From the NCBI GenBank assembly GCA_943736015.1, contig OX031071.1, forward strand, positions 40,178,619 through 40,242,618: 64,000 nucleotides of DNA. The letters run 5' to 3'. How positions within the stretch are numbered: position 1 is the first letter of the stretch; the number at the start of each line of letters is the position of its first letter. The notes under the pieces were generated by a model. It worked only from the letters and a program-made list of their open reading frames with translations. It searched no databases and was not told the origin of the DNA. The translations under genes and the position numbers were made by a program. Shown one piece after another: positions 30,362 through 41,008 of the stretch. The DNA comes from Tridacna crocea. Its lineage: Eukaryota > Mollusca > Bivalvia > Cardiida > Cardiidae.

Positions 30362-32340
30362 GAGTTTTAGCAAACGTGAAGAAGGCTTGTGGAAATATGT
30401 TGAAAAAATTAAAACGAATGGACTTTTCTGAAACTCCTTTCCATTTCATTTGAAGGAAAGGTTTTATGTGAAAGCAAAGAGTTTTACAGGAAGAAGGCTT
30501 GAGAACTTTTGGTCTGAAAAGGAGATGATACGGTGCTAGTTGACATTTTTCCTTTTCCTAAAATGTCTTCCATCCTATTTCATACAGGTTCCATTAATGG
30601 TGCCAGATAAAAAGTTGCTACCTGAAAATGCATTCAATTTTGGAAAGTCTGAATTTTTTTTCTTCGTGTAAAGAGCCAAGAAAGTTTCTCCTTTTCAAAA
30701 TTAAGTTTTTAAATGGCCTCTTTCTCAGGGTTGGTAAAACTATACTTGATAGGGTATGGTAAAGAATTAAAGAATAGTTTTTGCTTGAAAATGCAATCAA
30801 TTTTGACAGATCTAAAACTGTAAGTCTGTAATGAAATGCTTAATTTCTTGAAAGTCTGTACCATTTTACTCCATGGATAATTCTATTGAGAGAGTAAAGA
30901 GTTTTTAGAAAGGTACATTTTAGAGTATAGAAACAGAGATTCAGCCTTTCAGATCACAATACTGACTTTCAACAATGTTGAAGAAGAGGCTTTTCAAAGC
31001 GTTATAGGAAAAGTAGCAAATAATGACAATCAACCTTTTGTTTGACTTTCCTACAATGTTTTCCGTCTTAGTAACCCTTTACAAAACCCTTCAGAAAATA
31101 ACAAAAAATTTGGGCCGTCTACATTAAAGCAATTAGCATATAATAGGTTAAGAGCAGCTGAAAATGTGCCGTTTGGCTGGGAAAAAGTACAAAACATAGT
31201 GGTAAAAAGAGAAAATACTCGTGACCAGCGTTTTTTCCTCTTCCAAAAGTATTTTAAAACTTTTTTTTCCCTTGAGGTTGTCAACATTTCAGTGTCGTTC
31301 AGTTAAAAGGCTTTTTTTTATTTGTTTACCATTTTATTTGAAATATACTTTATCAAGACTGAAAAAGGCTTTCAAAACAAACGACTTTCAATGTTCAAAA
31401 CGGAGATTTAACATTTAGATTATAATACATGTGCTGGGTTTTAATGACCTTAAAGAATGGGGGCTTTTTAGAAAGGGAAGGGTATTTTGAAAGCATGCAG
31501 GAACATGAGAAAATACTGGCAACGAACATTTTCTCCGTTTTGCGCAATGTTTACCATCCTATCAAGGATAACCGACCAACATCATTTGACGGTTGACTTC
31601 TTAGGTCCTATAAGGAACGTCGGAAGGTGTTCTTCGTTTATACGATTCTTGTAATCTATGACTCTGTTAACCCTTATACTAGAGTGCTGGATTGATGAAA
31701 ATGGCATTTTACATCTCGGGCAAAATGCTTAATTATTTCAACCTCACCCTGGGCTGTTTTGGTCGGGTTATTACAATATAGCTTATCCGACATAAGATTG
31801 CATATTCTGTGCAGACTATAGAATCGTCTGCCTTGTCTTCAAAAGAGACAGGCGTACTAAACGATTTAAGGGTTCATTGACATTAACGCTTGTCCTTCAT
31901 TAATCCCGCGTAACCGGAATGTACGTTCAGCTTGTCGGCAAACATGAAAGCAAAAGATTGCCAATTCGTCAATATTGAGATACACCCTATTCCTTTGTTC
32001 GACGAAAATATATCGTGTACAGTTACACAGATACAGGCCCTTGGTCCGTGTTCTTAGAAAATCACGAACACGTCCGATGCACTATAGGACAGTGGGGATT
32101 CTCCCTGTCAAGTTAATTTTATCATTGTGTCATTCAGTTTTGGAAAAAAGTGTATAGTTGAAGGAAATTCTTTCGAGGAAAATAAATGGGAATATATAAG
32201 GTAAAGATTTCAGTTCTAATAATGACGGAGGTAAGTGATTATGATAACAATTCATTGCGATAAGCATTTATTCTTTACCTGACAAAGAAATTTCAGACTA
32301 AGTTGACATTGAAAGCACTGATTCATACAGATGACAAATT
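30362..32340. other. Non-coding with faint PB-like remnants
   Basis: Decayed hairpins and flanks are visible at 31020-31300 (AAGAGAAAATACTCGTGACC / CTTCCAAAAGTATTTT) and 31495-31560 (GAGAAAATACTGGCAACGAA / CATTTTCTCC). No exon was recognised. A short direct motif CTTAACCCTTATACTAGAG at 31665 is unassigned. Confidence 0.4.
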
Positions 32341-32344
32341 CAAG

Positions 32345-32518
32345 GTGGCCCAAATTAGCGACGAAATTTGTTCTTGATAGGGTAGAAACATTGTGATAAA
32401 ATGAAAAAAAAAAAAAAAAAAAAAATGACGGTTTTCGATTGTAATTTCCCCTCTGCTCTCGATGTTTTTAAAAGCTTGATTTTCAGAGTCGGTTCAAGTG
32501 AGCGGTAAAGGGTTAAAT
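32345..32518 (+). mobile_element. PB-A-like MITE, strongly degenerate
   Basis: GGTAGAAACATTGTGATAAAA, a 22-bp A-run, and a right end GCGGTAAAGGGTTAAAT. The hairpin arm is replaced by the A-run. Confidence 0.5.
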
Positions 32519-32519
32519 A

Positions 32520-33450
32520 TTTATGAATAATTGCTGAACGTTTAAGCAACGTGATGACCAAAAGAAATTAAAATTCTTTGCATGTTAAAACGGTTACAGA
32601 TCATGTTATTGTCATTTTTGACGTAATAAAATCCGATCATACTCGTATATAAGGAAAGAAGTGATCAGCCTGGAACCAAGGCTATACATCGGTACATCAT
32701 ACTGACCAGAACTACTTCGAAATGACACATCTATTGTGATTTCAACTGATTTACCTTTTTCTTTTCACGGGTCTCCGGAATCAAAACTCGGCCACGCCGA
32801 TGCGTAACAATAACCCAGTCATTAATCATAAAGTCAAGCACAACTTTGATATAAGAAAAATATTTCTTTGAAAGAGAAAATTTTGTTTAAATACTTGATG
32901 ATTCAAAGGAAATTATTTCATTGAAATTTCACTCCTCACAAAGACAGAATAAGGTTGCCAACAGAGGAAAGGGGTCTATCAGCGGTACGTCATTCAAAGA
33001 AGCTATCCGATTGGTTAGTTCTGGGATAGTAAATTTACATGTACGATCCCACTGGTTAGTTGTTTATGCGTTGTGAAGTGGAAGTAGGTCCGAATGACGT
33101 CATGTTAGTAGCTTTCGATTGGCTTATAATAGCTATGGTTTATTCGTTGCTGTAGCAACGTGATTATATCAATGAATTGATCCAAAGTATTTTGCATTTG
33201 TCAAAAACGATGCTTTTTACGAATTCGATTTCATTCCTTCTAGAAACTTGAAGTTTCTTCTTGCTGTTTTGATTAAATTTACAATAGTCTCGACACTATT
33301 TTGTTCTAATGTACTCGAGAAGTATCGAACTATTTGAAAGGCGTTTTGATAATGCTGTTCAGAGGCATTTTCTGCAAGCTGCCGAGCGTTGACATATGAA
33401 GGCGAGAATGAAAATCTCGCCTTCCAAAAAGTCTTCTTTTTGTAATGACT
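32520..33450. other. Non-coding, no recognised feature
   Basis: AT-rich unique sequence. Two partial motifs CCGATTGGTTAGTTCTGGGA / CCCACTGGTTAGTTG near 33007 and 33047 are loosely repeated. Confidence 0.35.
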
Positions 33451-33908
33451 TAGGGTGTATTCCTGTCACCTGTTCTGGAATGCTGTTCAGGAATGTGCGA
33501 AAGGAATATTTCAGAACACAGTACACTGTTCCGGGAGTATGTTTGGAACATTGTTCTAAACCATATCGAAATGAAAGTACATTGGCATGATGGTTGTTGC
33601 AAGAGCTACTGTCTAAGCTGTTTTAGTTGAGGATATGATTAGCTGCAGAGAGAGTAAAGACGAGTCTGCTATGCTCCTATTTATACCATCCATATAGTAA
33701 TAAAGGACAATGGCAAATTTTGCTATGAAGAATTGCTCGTCTTTCAGCCATCTTGTATCACCTAGCAACCGTTCAGCAGGTGCGATGCATCTCGATTGAA
33801 TTAGAACAGTCAGAACGTGTTCTGAAGAACACAGCACAGTGTTCCGAAATACTCCATTGATCTAGAACATGTTCGTAGTGTTCGGAGTAGCGAAAGGAAA
33901 ACGCCCTA
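33451..33908. mobile_element. Putative TIR element, 458 bp
   Basis: It starts TAGGGTGTATTCCTGTC and ends with the complement of TAGGGCGTTTTCCTTTCG. Inner blocks AACACAGTACACTGTTCCGG and AACACAGCACAGTGTTCCGA lie in each half. TAGGG ends resemble hAT non-autonomous elements, but no 8-bp duplication is clear. Confidence 0.5.
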
Positions 33909-34184
33909 AAAGTGAACTATAGGCAATGCAATATTTTTGCAACTGTTTCGCTTGACCCAACTAATTTGTATATCGACTGGTAGCTTAGGGAAAGACATGC
34001 CTTATGAAAAAATGATATTTGTGCTGTGATTGCATCTTTAAGGATTTGATTAAAAAACATAACTAAGATATTAATATCAATTTTTTCATAAACTTGTCTC
34101 TTTAGGCTACTCAACGACAAATTACTACAGGTCAGTTTTTTTTTCTCCACAATATGTCCATCTTTCTTAAATCTGTTTATTCTA

Positions 34185-34193
34185 CAATCCCAT

Positions 34194-34257
<64 letters not shown>

Positions 34258-34456
34258 CTACCTCTGCCTCTCTCTCTCTTTCCCTCCGCCTCTTCCTCTC
34301 TCCCTCCCCCCCGCCTCTCCCTCTCTTCCTCCCTCCATCTCTCTCTCTCTCATCTCTCTCCCTTTCTCTCTCACTATCTTTCTCTCTTTTCCTCCCTCCC
34401 GTCCTCTCCCCTCTCTCTATCTTTGTCTCTCTTTTTCTTTCTGTCTCTCTCACTCT
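34185..34456. repeat. (TC)n microsatellite and polypyrimidine tract
   Basis: A pure CT run at about 34199-34256 continues as C/T-only compound repeats to 34456. Long Ser/Leu or Arg/Glu frames on either strand are artefacts. Confidence 0.95.
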
Positions 34457-34459
34457 CGT

Positions 34460-35172
34460 TAACCTCCCCAAAACTGCTACATGAGTAAATTGAGAATTTC
34501 ACGAAAAAGGGAAAACCCAATTTTCGAGATTTCAAAATTTCTATTCCCAAGGAAGATCTCACTTTACCGTACAGTTTAGATCGAAGAGCAAGTTTCAAGT
34601 TCTTCTTAGTCTGATCTCGATCCATACAATTCGCAAAGACAAACATAGACCAATATGCATTGTATTTGTCCAAAAAATAGATTAACAGACGTTAGTTCAA
34701 TTCAGGGGAACTAATTCACCTAAATATTGTAAGACGACCGCCGACAACAGTTATCTTTCTTATTCATGGGACACACTTGTTTTTCTTTCGGTTCCCTCTG
34801 GAATGACCATAATGATTTTCAACCATTTGTCGTCGAACAAGTCATGATGTGGATACTCCAAATCCATTCATATCTAAAAACCGATTGAATCATGAATAGA
34901 ACAGTCCTATGTCAAGCAGAAAAATAAATAATAGCAGAAAGTTTCGACCCGGGTCAGCCAGTAGAGGGTGTACAGGATACAAGAATCGATATTTTTTTGC
35001 AACATATACTCAGTTCCATGAATAGGTGTGCACGTAATTTTCTTTTATTTCTCGTCGCATGTTTTACTGAAGACCAAGAAATTTTGGTATCATATTTTAG
35101 TACAGAGTCTATAGAAAATGCCAGGCTAATCTGACTTTGACTAACATAATGTTTAAGTTAAGTTTTTGCAGT
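34460..35172. other. Non-coding, no recognised feature
   Basis: AAGTTTCGACCCGGGTCAGCC at 34941 is half of a Q-type hairpin. Nothing else is recognised. Confidence 0.35.
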
Positions 35173-35398
35173 TTAACCCATTACCACACAATCCCTACTT
35201 TTGACACCCCTGAGAAAGAAGCCTGATGAAAACATGAGAAAAGGAGAAAATGCTCGTAACCATCATTTTCTCCTTTTCCCACAGTGTTTTCTACCCTTCA
35301 ATAAACAAATTTCAATTTTTCAGTCACCTTTATTTCATAGTCTACAAATGCTTTCAATTTGAACCAGTCTAAAATTTTGTCCTGTGGTAATGAGTTGA
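35173..35398 (-). mobile_element. PB-A MITE, near complete
   Basis: TTAACCCATTACC...GGTAATGAGTTGA. The left hairpin arm has lost the TTGTGGG segment (AAACATGAGAAAAGGAG), so the stem is imperfect. Confidence 0.8.
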
Positions 35399-35446
35399 AT
35401 GAAGGTTGTACTAAAATCAAAGTTGCAAAAATAACCAAAGACTAAC

Positions 35447-36610
35447 ACTATGGTCACAATGTGAAACTGCCGCCTGCCGATTTTTAGACATCGGTGGATT
35501 CTTAAAATTACATGCCGCTGGCCGATTTTTTACAAATCGGTGAGAGTGGTCATAAATAACTGCCAGTAAAAGGCCGCCTGGCGGATTCCGGGCGGCGGCA
35601 GGCAGTTTCTTAAGTTCGACGGGTGTGGGATGTCATCAGGGTGTCGGCCGGTGGCAGTTAGGCGACAGTCCGGCAGCCGTCAGATTTTACCTGCCACCGC
35701 CCGGCGACCTGGTGGACACCGACCATTTACAACCGACACCGGCCGGCGATCGGGCGTTCGAACTGCCACCGACAGGCGCCCGCCCGATAATCTGACGGCG
35801 GCAGGCTGGTTTACGGGGAATATATATAGCTAGATTGCTCTCGTATCACTACAAAGTGTTCATCATTATTATCAACCACAAGATAAATAGATCTAATTTT
35901 TAAGAATTTTTTCCTTCCAACAAGTTGCCCCCTAAAGGCAAGGGGCAGGACAAAGCGCAAGCATTGAAGCGCAAGAGACCAGAGCCCAAACCAGCAATAA
36001 GCAAGTCTCTGAGTCGCTCTGATGCTGTTAGAATTGCCATGACGACAATTTCTTATTGTGAATAGCCTCGGATTTATATTCAGGGGGCCGGGAGTCTGCA
36101 CTCGGCAAGTCGCTATCCTGCCACAGTGCCACCTACCAACACCGACAGCCGCCTTCCATTTGCTTTTCAATCTCCGCCCTGCCGCCGGCAGGTATTTTGA
36201 AATCGCACGGTGGCATGTCGGTAGCATAACGGTAGCAGGCCGGATGCTGGAGAGTGGCAGTTAGTTCCTACCGATCGCCGGCCGAAGATTAAAGGCCCTC
36301 GAACCCCGTGACGACCGAGTAAAAATCGCGCTGCCGCCCGTCTGCCGCTTGATTGCCACCGCGCGACCACGAAATGCGCCCGGCCGGCGCCCTGACGACA
36401 GCCACAATTGGAAAAAATCGGCCGGTGGCAGTCAGAATTTTAACTTTTTCTTAAAACTTCAGCGGCGTCCTAGCGGCGTCTAAAATGCCGCCTGTCCCCT
36501 GCCGATTGTGCCTGCCACCGAGCTGCCACCGGGCTGCCACCGGCCGAATTTAAGTGAGAACTGGCAGTTACCACGCCGGCAGGCGGCATTTACTGATTTG
36601 TGACTGTAGT
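35447..36610. mobile_element. GC-rich TIR element, ~1.16 kb
   Basis: Ends are ACTATGGTCACAA and TTGTGACTGTAGT, with AACTGCCGCCTGCCG / CGGCAGGCGGCATTT just inside. The body is rich in CCACCG, GCCGGTGGCAG and CTGCCACCGGCC in both orientations and is strikingly GC-rich against its surroundings. A less GC-rich block at 35820-36090 holds an exon-like fragment. The superfamily is unknown. Confidence 0.65.
35925..36065 (+). pseudogene. Exon-like coding fragment inside the GC-rich element
   Basis: After a pyrimidine tract and AG (35923-35924) an open frame of 46 codons runs to TAG. It is very basic and gene-like in composition (KGKGQDKAQALKRKRPEPKP, then SRSDAVRIAMTTISYCE-stop), with KRKRP as a possible nuclear localisation signal. 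The frame is closed upstream by TAA at 35901 and has no early ATG, so it would have to be a 3' exon. It could be a captured host exon, the last exon of a lost transposon gene, or chance. I do not recognise the family. Confidence 0.3.
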
Positions 36611-36749
36611 ATAAGGTAACGTTAAAGTTAGGTTTGGGCCATCGCACTTGTTCAGGAATGGAGTAACATTTCTGATGCGATGATTTTACGTTATGTAAGG
36701 TCTGTGTGACGTCGAATAATTACCTGTATCGACAGCAGAGGTGGCCATA

Positions 36750-36955
36750 CAAGATTTTTATTGAAAAATAACAAGAACTTTAAGAAAAATAAGTTTTCTT
36801 TTGTAAAAATTTTCAGTACAGCAAACCGGCGTATATCCGGGCGATCAATGTACCGATCTGCTGCATATCAATCCACCAATTACAGTCGAAGGATATGATG
36901 GCTCCCATCACCCGAGGTATGCCGAATGGGGTGGCGTGCGTCATTGACCGCCATG
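36750..36955 (-). repeat. Diverged duplicate segment, partner of 12770-12975
   Basis: CCCATCACCCGAGGTATGCC, CCGATCTGCTGCATATCAAT and GTTTTCTTTTGTAA align with the partner in order. Minus-strand frame: FGIPRVMGAII, then WWIDMQQIG. Coding status is uncertain. Confidence 0.45.
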
Positions 36956-37014
36956 ATAACTATTTTGAAATGACTTTAAAATCCTTTACAAACTGATCAG
37001 AATCATTTAAAGGG

Positions 37015-37145
37015 TATCAGGACATTTGCCTCCTGCGGACGTCCAGGGGACAAACGTCCAGGTGGCAGGTGTCCTAAGGGGGCAAATGTCCGAGGGCACA
37101 AGTAGGGGGGGGGGCAGAAGTCCAGGGAGCAAATGTCCTAGACCG
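37015..37145. repeat. GGACATTTG / AAATGTCC repeat cluster
   Basis: CAGGACATTTGCCTCC and GCAAATGTCCTAGACC are inverted ends. AAACGTCCAGG, AAATGTCCGAGGGC and AGAAGTCCAGGG are reiterated within. Small and non-coding. Confidence 0.55.
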
Positions 37146-37185
37146 CATTAAAAATTTGGAATATGCGGCAAAGAGTTAGAAAGGT

Positions 37186-37632
37186 TTAAGGTAGTATTTC
37201 TGTAATACTTCTAGTGCAGCATGGCATGAAATTTCTTGACAGTTGATAATGACAGGTTTATACAGATATAATACTTTTGCACATTTTAATGGACCAGAAA
37301 TTCCTTTGATGTCTATCTAGGCATTATTTGTTGATACTTTTGTCATTTTCCAGAAAAAGGAGGTAATTATTATCTCCCTTTGTAACCATATCATACTTTT
37401 GCAGATTTTTCAACCGACCATATATTCCTTCGATGTCTATCTTAAAACTATTTGTTGATACTTTTGTCAGTTTCCAAAAAAAGGAGGTACTTATTATCTC
37501 CCTTTGCAATGAGAATATAGTAGTTTTAGATTTATAAATGGCAATTCTAAGAAAGACAAAAAGGAAAAAGTGACTCTGTTAAAGTAGTACAATAATTCTC
37601 ATTTTTAATCATAGACTTTGTTTTGAATAATA
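37186..37632 (+). mobile_element. N-family MITE (copy 2), interrupted by PB-B
   Basis: TTAAGGTAGTATTTCTGTAA start. Two copies of the CTTTTGTCANTTTCCARAAA-AAGGAGGT block show an internal ~120-bp duplication. The sequence breaks at GAATAATAT-TTAA, where PB-B begins. Confidence 0.7.
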
Positions 37633-37868
37633 TTAACCTTTTACTCCATAGATACTCATTTTGACGTATCAAACACAGACAGCTTTTGAAAACATTGTGG
37701 GAGAAGGAGAAATTGCTCCTAACGAGCAATTTCTCTTTTTTCCACAACGTTTTCCAATTAATTAGATATTTGTATCCTCATAAATTTTGTCCATAGTTTT
37801 TGACATCATATCTTTTTTTGCTTCTGAAATGGAAGAGCCTTAAATTGGCATATCAGATAAAGGGTTAA
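37633..37868 (-). mobile_element. PB-B MITE (copy c)
   Basis: TTAACCTTTTACTCCATAGA...GATAAAGGGTTAA. The hairpin is AACATTGTGGGAGAAGGAG-AAATTGCTCC / GAGCAATTTCTCTTTTTTCC. Confidence 0.8.
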
Positions 37869-38093
37869 CCCTTTACTCCACAGATACTTATTTCTACACA
37901 TTGCTTGTGGGAGCCTTTGGAAAACATTGTGGCAAAAGGTGAAATTGCTCGTGACGAGCAATTTCACCTTTTGCCACAATGTTTTCTACTCTATCAAAAG
38001 GTGTCATATACACATAACAAATGGCTTCATCCTTGCTGTTATTTAGGGTCAATTAGAGATACCATCGAAATGTCTCATGGGGCAAAGGGTTAA
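37865..38093 (-). mobile_element. PB-B MITE (copy d)
   Basis: It shares its left TTAA with copy c and ends GGCAAAGGGTTAA. Hairpin GGTGAAATTGCTCGTGAC / GTCACGAGCAATTTCACC. Confidence 0.85.
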
Positions 38094-38425
38094 CGTAGAA
38101 CTTTTCTAATGAAAAAAAAAACGCTGTTTCCACTATAATATTATCCTAAAAAAGTTGCTATGATTAAAAATCAGTATTGTTTTACCATTTTGACCGAGCC
38201 ACTGTTTTTTTATTTTTCCACTTTTTCCTTCATAGAAAAATCATTTATAATTCTGGGGCCACTCTATTCTCTTTACAAAATGAGAGGATAATTACCTCCC
38301 TTTTCTGACATCAAAGGAATTTCTCGTCTGTTAGAAATGTGCAAAACTATCATATCAGAATAAATTTTTACTTATTAACTAATAAGAAATTTCGTTCGAT
38401 TTTGCGTTAGAAGCGTTAGGATGGC
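38094..38425 (-). mobile_element. N-family MITE fragment, reversed
   Basis: CTGTTTCCACTATAATATTA-TCC, TTTACCATTTTGACCGAGCC, ATTACCTCCCTTTTCTG and TTAGAAATGTGCAAAA are complements of the N interior. The ends are not preserved. Confidence 0.65.
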
Positions 38426-38431
38426 AATAGC

Positions 38432-38620
38432 TTAACCTTTTACCCCATAAGGCATTTCTGTGGTATCTCTAATTGACCCTAAGTAACAGCAAGGATGAAG
38501 CCATTTCTTATGTGTATATGATACCTTTTGAAAGTGTAGAAAACATTGTGGCAAAAGGTGAAATTGCTCGTCGACTACAAGCAATGAGGAGAAATGAGTA
38601 TCTATGGAGTAAAAGGTTAA
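38432..38620 (+). mobile_element. PB-B MITE (copy e), right hairpin arm deleted
   Basis: TTAACCTTTTACCCCATAAG...GGAGTAAAAGGTTAA. The left arm GGTGAAATTGCTCGTCGA jumps to CTACAAGCAATGAGGAG, so the second arm is lost. Confidence 0.85.
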
Positions 38621-38801
38621 CCCTTTACCCCATAAGGCATTCCTATGGTATCTCTAATTGACCCTAAATAACAGCAAGGACGAAGCCGTTTCTTATGTGT
38701 ATATGACACCTTTTAATAGGATAGAAATCATTGTGACAAAAGATGAAATTGCTCATGACGAGCAATTAGGAGAAATGAGTATCTATGGAATAAAAAGTTA
38801 A
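38617..38801 (+). mobile_element. PB-B MITE (copy f), right hairpin arm deleted
   Basis: It shares TTAA 38617-38620 with copy e and TTAA 38798-38801 with copy g. The sequence runs from GATGAAATTGCTCATGACGA-GCAATT directly into AGGAGAAATGAGTATC. Confidence 0.85.
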
Positions 38802-39026
38802 CCCTTTACCCCTTAAGGCATTTCTATGGTATCTCTAATGGACCCTAAATAACAACAAGGATGAAGCCGTTTCTTATGTGTATATGACACCTTTTAATAG
38901 GATAGAAAACATTATGACAAAAGATGAAATTGCTTATCATGAGCAATTTCATCTTTTGCCATAGTGTTTTCCAAAGGCTCCTACAAGCGATGCGTGGAAA
39001 TGAGTATCTATGGAGCAAAGGGTTAA
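38798..39026 (+). mobile_element. PB-B MITE (copy g), complete
   Basis: Full hairpin AAGATGAAATTGCTTATCA / ATGAGCAATTTCATCTTT. Ends GGAGCAAAGGGTTAA. It is third in the head-to-tail chain. The host N right end (GTGGAAATAGCTGTTTTCTA) follows directly. Confidence 0.85.
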
Positions 39027-39067
39027 AGTGGAAATAGCTGTTTTCTATTACAGGTCCAGTACTTTAA
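39027..39067 (+). mobile_element. N-family right terminus
   Basis: GTGGAAATAGCTGTTTTCTA then GGTCCAGTACTTTAA, as at the right end of complete N copies. Confidence 0.7.
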
Positions 39068-39231
39068 AACAAATCTGTTTCTGTCGTGTTTTCTTTGCCA
39101 AAAATGACAGCAGTTTAATGAGGTAACACTTTTTCTACTAAATAAGTTAAATCAAATTTTTAAGTCGACCGTAAAAAAGACGAATAATTCTATTTCAAAC
39201 TTGTTTTTTCTGGAGCATTATATCTCTTTAA

Positions 39232-39296
39232 CGGACAGTGTAGATCAAGATCAGACTGCACGTTCTGTGCAGTCTGATCTTGATCTACACTGTCCG
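39232..39296. repeat. P-family hairpin (copy 4), near-perfect
   Basis: CGGACAGTGTAGATCAAGAT-CAGACTGCAC is followed by TTC and an exact complement. The right flank AAAAGGTCAGTAAAT is shared with copy 3. Confidence 0.9.
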
Positions 39297-39309
39297 TAAA
39301 AGGTCAGTA

Positions 39310-39590
39310 AATAGTGCTTGGCAGTTTAAGAATCAATTGATGACAGAAGAACAATAAACTAGCTTCATTAGTGCACTGTACGTCATATAAAACTTGTCAT
39401 CGTTATGTGCCTCTGTGAGAAAAATTGATAAAAGTTTCCGATTTGTTTTTGTTTTTGACGCAGCTGTGAATGTATTTAGGCCACGGTAATGGAATATATA
39501 GAGGATATCTTGTCGGGTTACTTCACAAACCACAGTTACGAGGTTTTCCAAAATAAACCCACGATTTCTTGTTTCTATTTTTTTATTTAC
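39310..39590. other. Non-coding, no recognised feature
   Basis: Unique AT-rich sequence containing CACAGTTACGAGGTTTTCCA, loosely like one arm of the hairpin at 24614-24692. Confidence 0.35.
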
Positions 39591-40475
39591 GGTGAAATAT
39601 CGAAATGTATTTCATCGAACGAACATCATCGATAATGTTTTCAAAAGTGGTGCAACCACGTCACTCGTGAAAATATTACGGATAATGTTCACGACATGAA
39701 ATAAGTAGAGAATATTTGGGTTTTTCTTTTGGGTGAAAGATCGAAATTTATTTCATCGATCGAACAGCATCGGTAATATTTTCACGAGTGGCGCAGTCAC
39801 TTTTTATTTCATGCTTTTAACCCTTTTTTTCTTTTCGGTTTTCCCCCTTGATGTACCCCTCCGCATAGCAACACATTAAGGTAAGACCTGTGTAATGGAA
39901 AACAGCTATTTCCACTAAAATTTCATCCTGTAAAATTAGCTAGAATTAAAAATGAGTATTATTGAACTACATTCACTGATTCATTTTTTCCATTTTTTCC
40001 TTCTCTGAATTATCATTTATAAATCTAAAACCGCTATATTCTCAAATTCAAAAAGGGATAATTATTACCTCCCTTTTCAGAAAACTAACAAAAGTATCAA
40101 AAAATAATTTCAAGATAGACATAAACAGAATTTCTGATCCGTTAGAAATGTGCAAAAATATTATTTCAATACAAATCCTTATTTATCCTTATTTATCAAC
40201 CAATTAAAATATTTGACCCATGTTCACCGGAAGTGCATTACACAGGTCTTACCTTAAAATATTACATCAAGCGCCAGAAAGGACGTCATATTTCCATCTG
40301 GTTGTGAGGCACACGCATTTTACCTAGGTGACTAATGAGTGGGAACAGCTGTTTCTGCACTCAATTAAAGAGTTAGAATATAAAAAATCGGTATTTTCAC
40401 TGGTCGTAATTATGACATATCGAAAAATATTTTACCTTTATTTCTCAAAAGGCGGAAAGAATGAAATCATGTGTT
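39590..40475 (+). repeat. 422-bp-type repeat split by an M element
   Basis: TATTTCATCGAACGAACATC, ATTTTCACGAGTGGCGCAG and CCTCCGCATAGCAACACAT lie before 39876. AATATTACATCAAGCGCC, TTTTACCTAGGTGACTAA and GGTATTTTCACTGGTCGTA lie after 40257. They join into one copy of the unit seen at 13045-13985. Confidence 0.75.
39876..40257 (+). mobile_element. M-family MITE (copy 4), nested
   Basis: Complete TIRs TTAAGGTAAGACCTGTGTAA / TTACACAGGTCTTACCTTAA. The empty site GCATTACAATATAACGTCAA at 13359-13378 shows insertion in ATTA-type sequence. Confidence 0.9.
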
Positions 40476-40529
40476 TTAGCTGACACATAGACAAATGTTG
40501 TTTGAAGTAAGCTTGCACAGCGCCTAGTC

Positions 40530-40625
40530 ATACAAAATAACAATTACAATATACAATATAATACATAGTAATACAATACAATACATAATAATTATACAAT
40601 ACAATAATTACAATACATATTTTAA
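40530..40625. repeat. ATACA-rich low-complexity tract
   Basis: Imperfect repeats of AATACAATATA and ACAATACATAATA. Confidence 0.8.
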
Positions 40626-40697
40626 ACAACATGACGATGAAATAATGTACAGCTGAATCCGTAATATGTTATTTGTAGGCTAATTCTAAGAAGAAAG

Positions 40698-40830
40698 TTA
40701 ATTCATTACCAAAAGGCAAAATTTTAGGTTTGTCTAAATCAAAAGCGTTTGCAGACGACAAAATAAAAGTGACTGAAAATTTAGAATTTGTTTTGTAAAG
40801 GGCAGAAAACATGGTGGGAAAAGGAATCTG
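40698..40830 (+). mobile_element. PB-A MITE, 3'-truncated
   Basis: TTAATTCATTACC through AAACATGGTGGGAAAAGGA, then an abrupt change at the start of the hairpin. Confidence 0.75.
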
Positions 40831-40860
40831 TATATTCCATAAACCAATACATTATTAGTT

Positions 40861-40998
40861 GTACGGTCCTGTGACAGAGGACTTGGAAACTTGTTCACGG
40901 CTGTAGTGAATCATGTCGCCGCCTCGCCTTTAGCTCGGGGCGACATGATTTACCACAGCCGTGAACAAGGTTACAAGTCCTCTGTCACCTGACCGTAC
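40861..40998. repeat. 138-bp perfect-type hairpin
   Basis: Left arm GTACGGTCCTGTGACAGAGG, AACTTGTTCACGGCTGT, AATCATGTCGCC. Right arm is the complement GGCGACATGATTTACC...CCTCTGTCACCTGACCGTAC. The loop is GCCTCGCCTTTAGCTCGG. Arms are about 60 bp. Confidence 0.85.
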
Positions 40999-41008
40999 AA
41001 CGAATTTA

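Noticed and set aside
34154..34471. Ser/Leu-rich (+) and Arg/Glu-rich (-) ORFs
   Set aside because: Translation of a (TC)n microsatellite and polypyrimidine tract.
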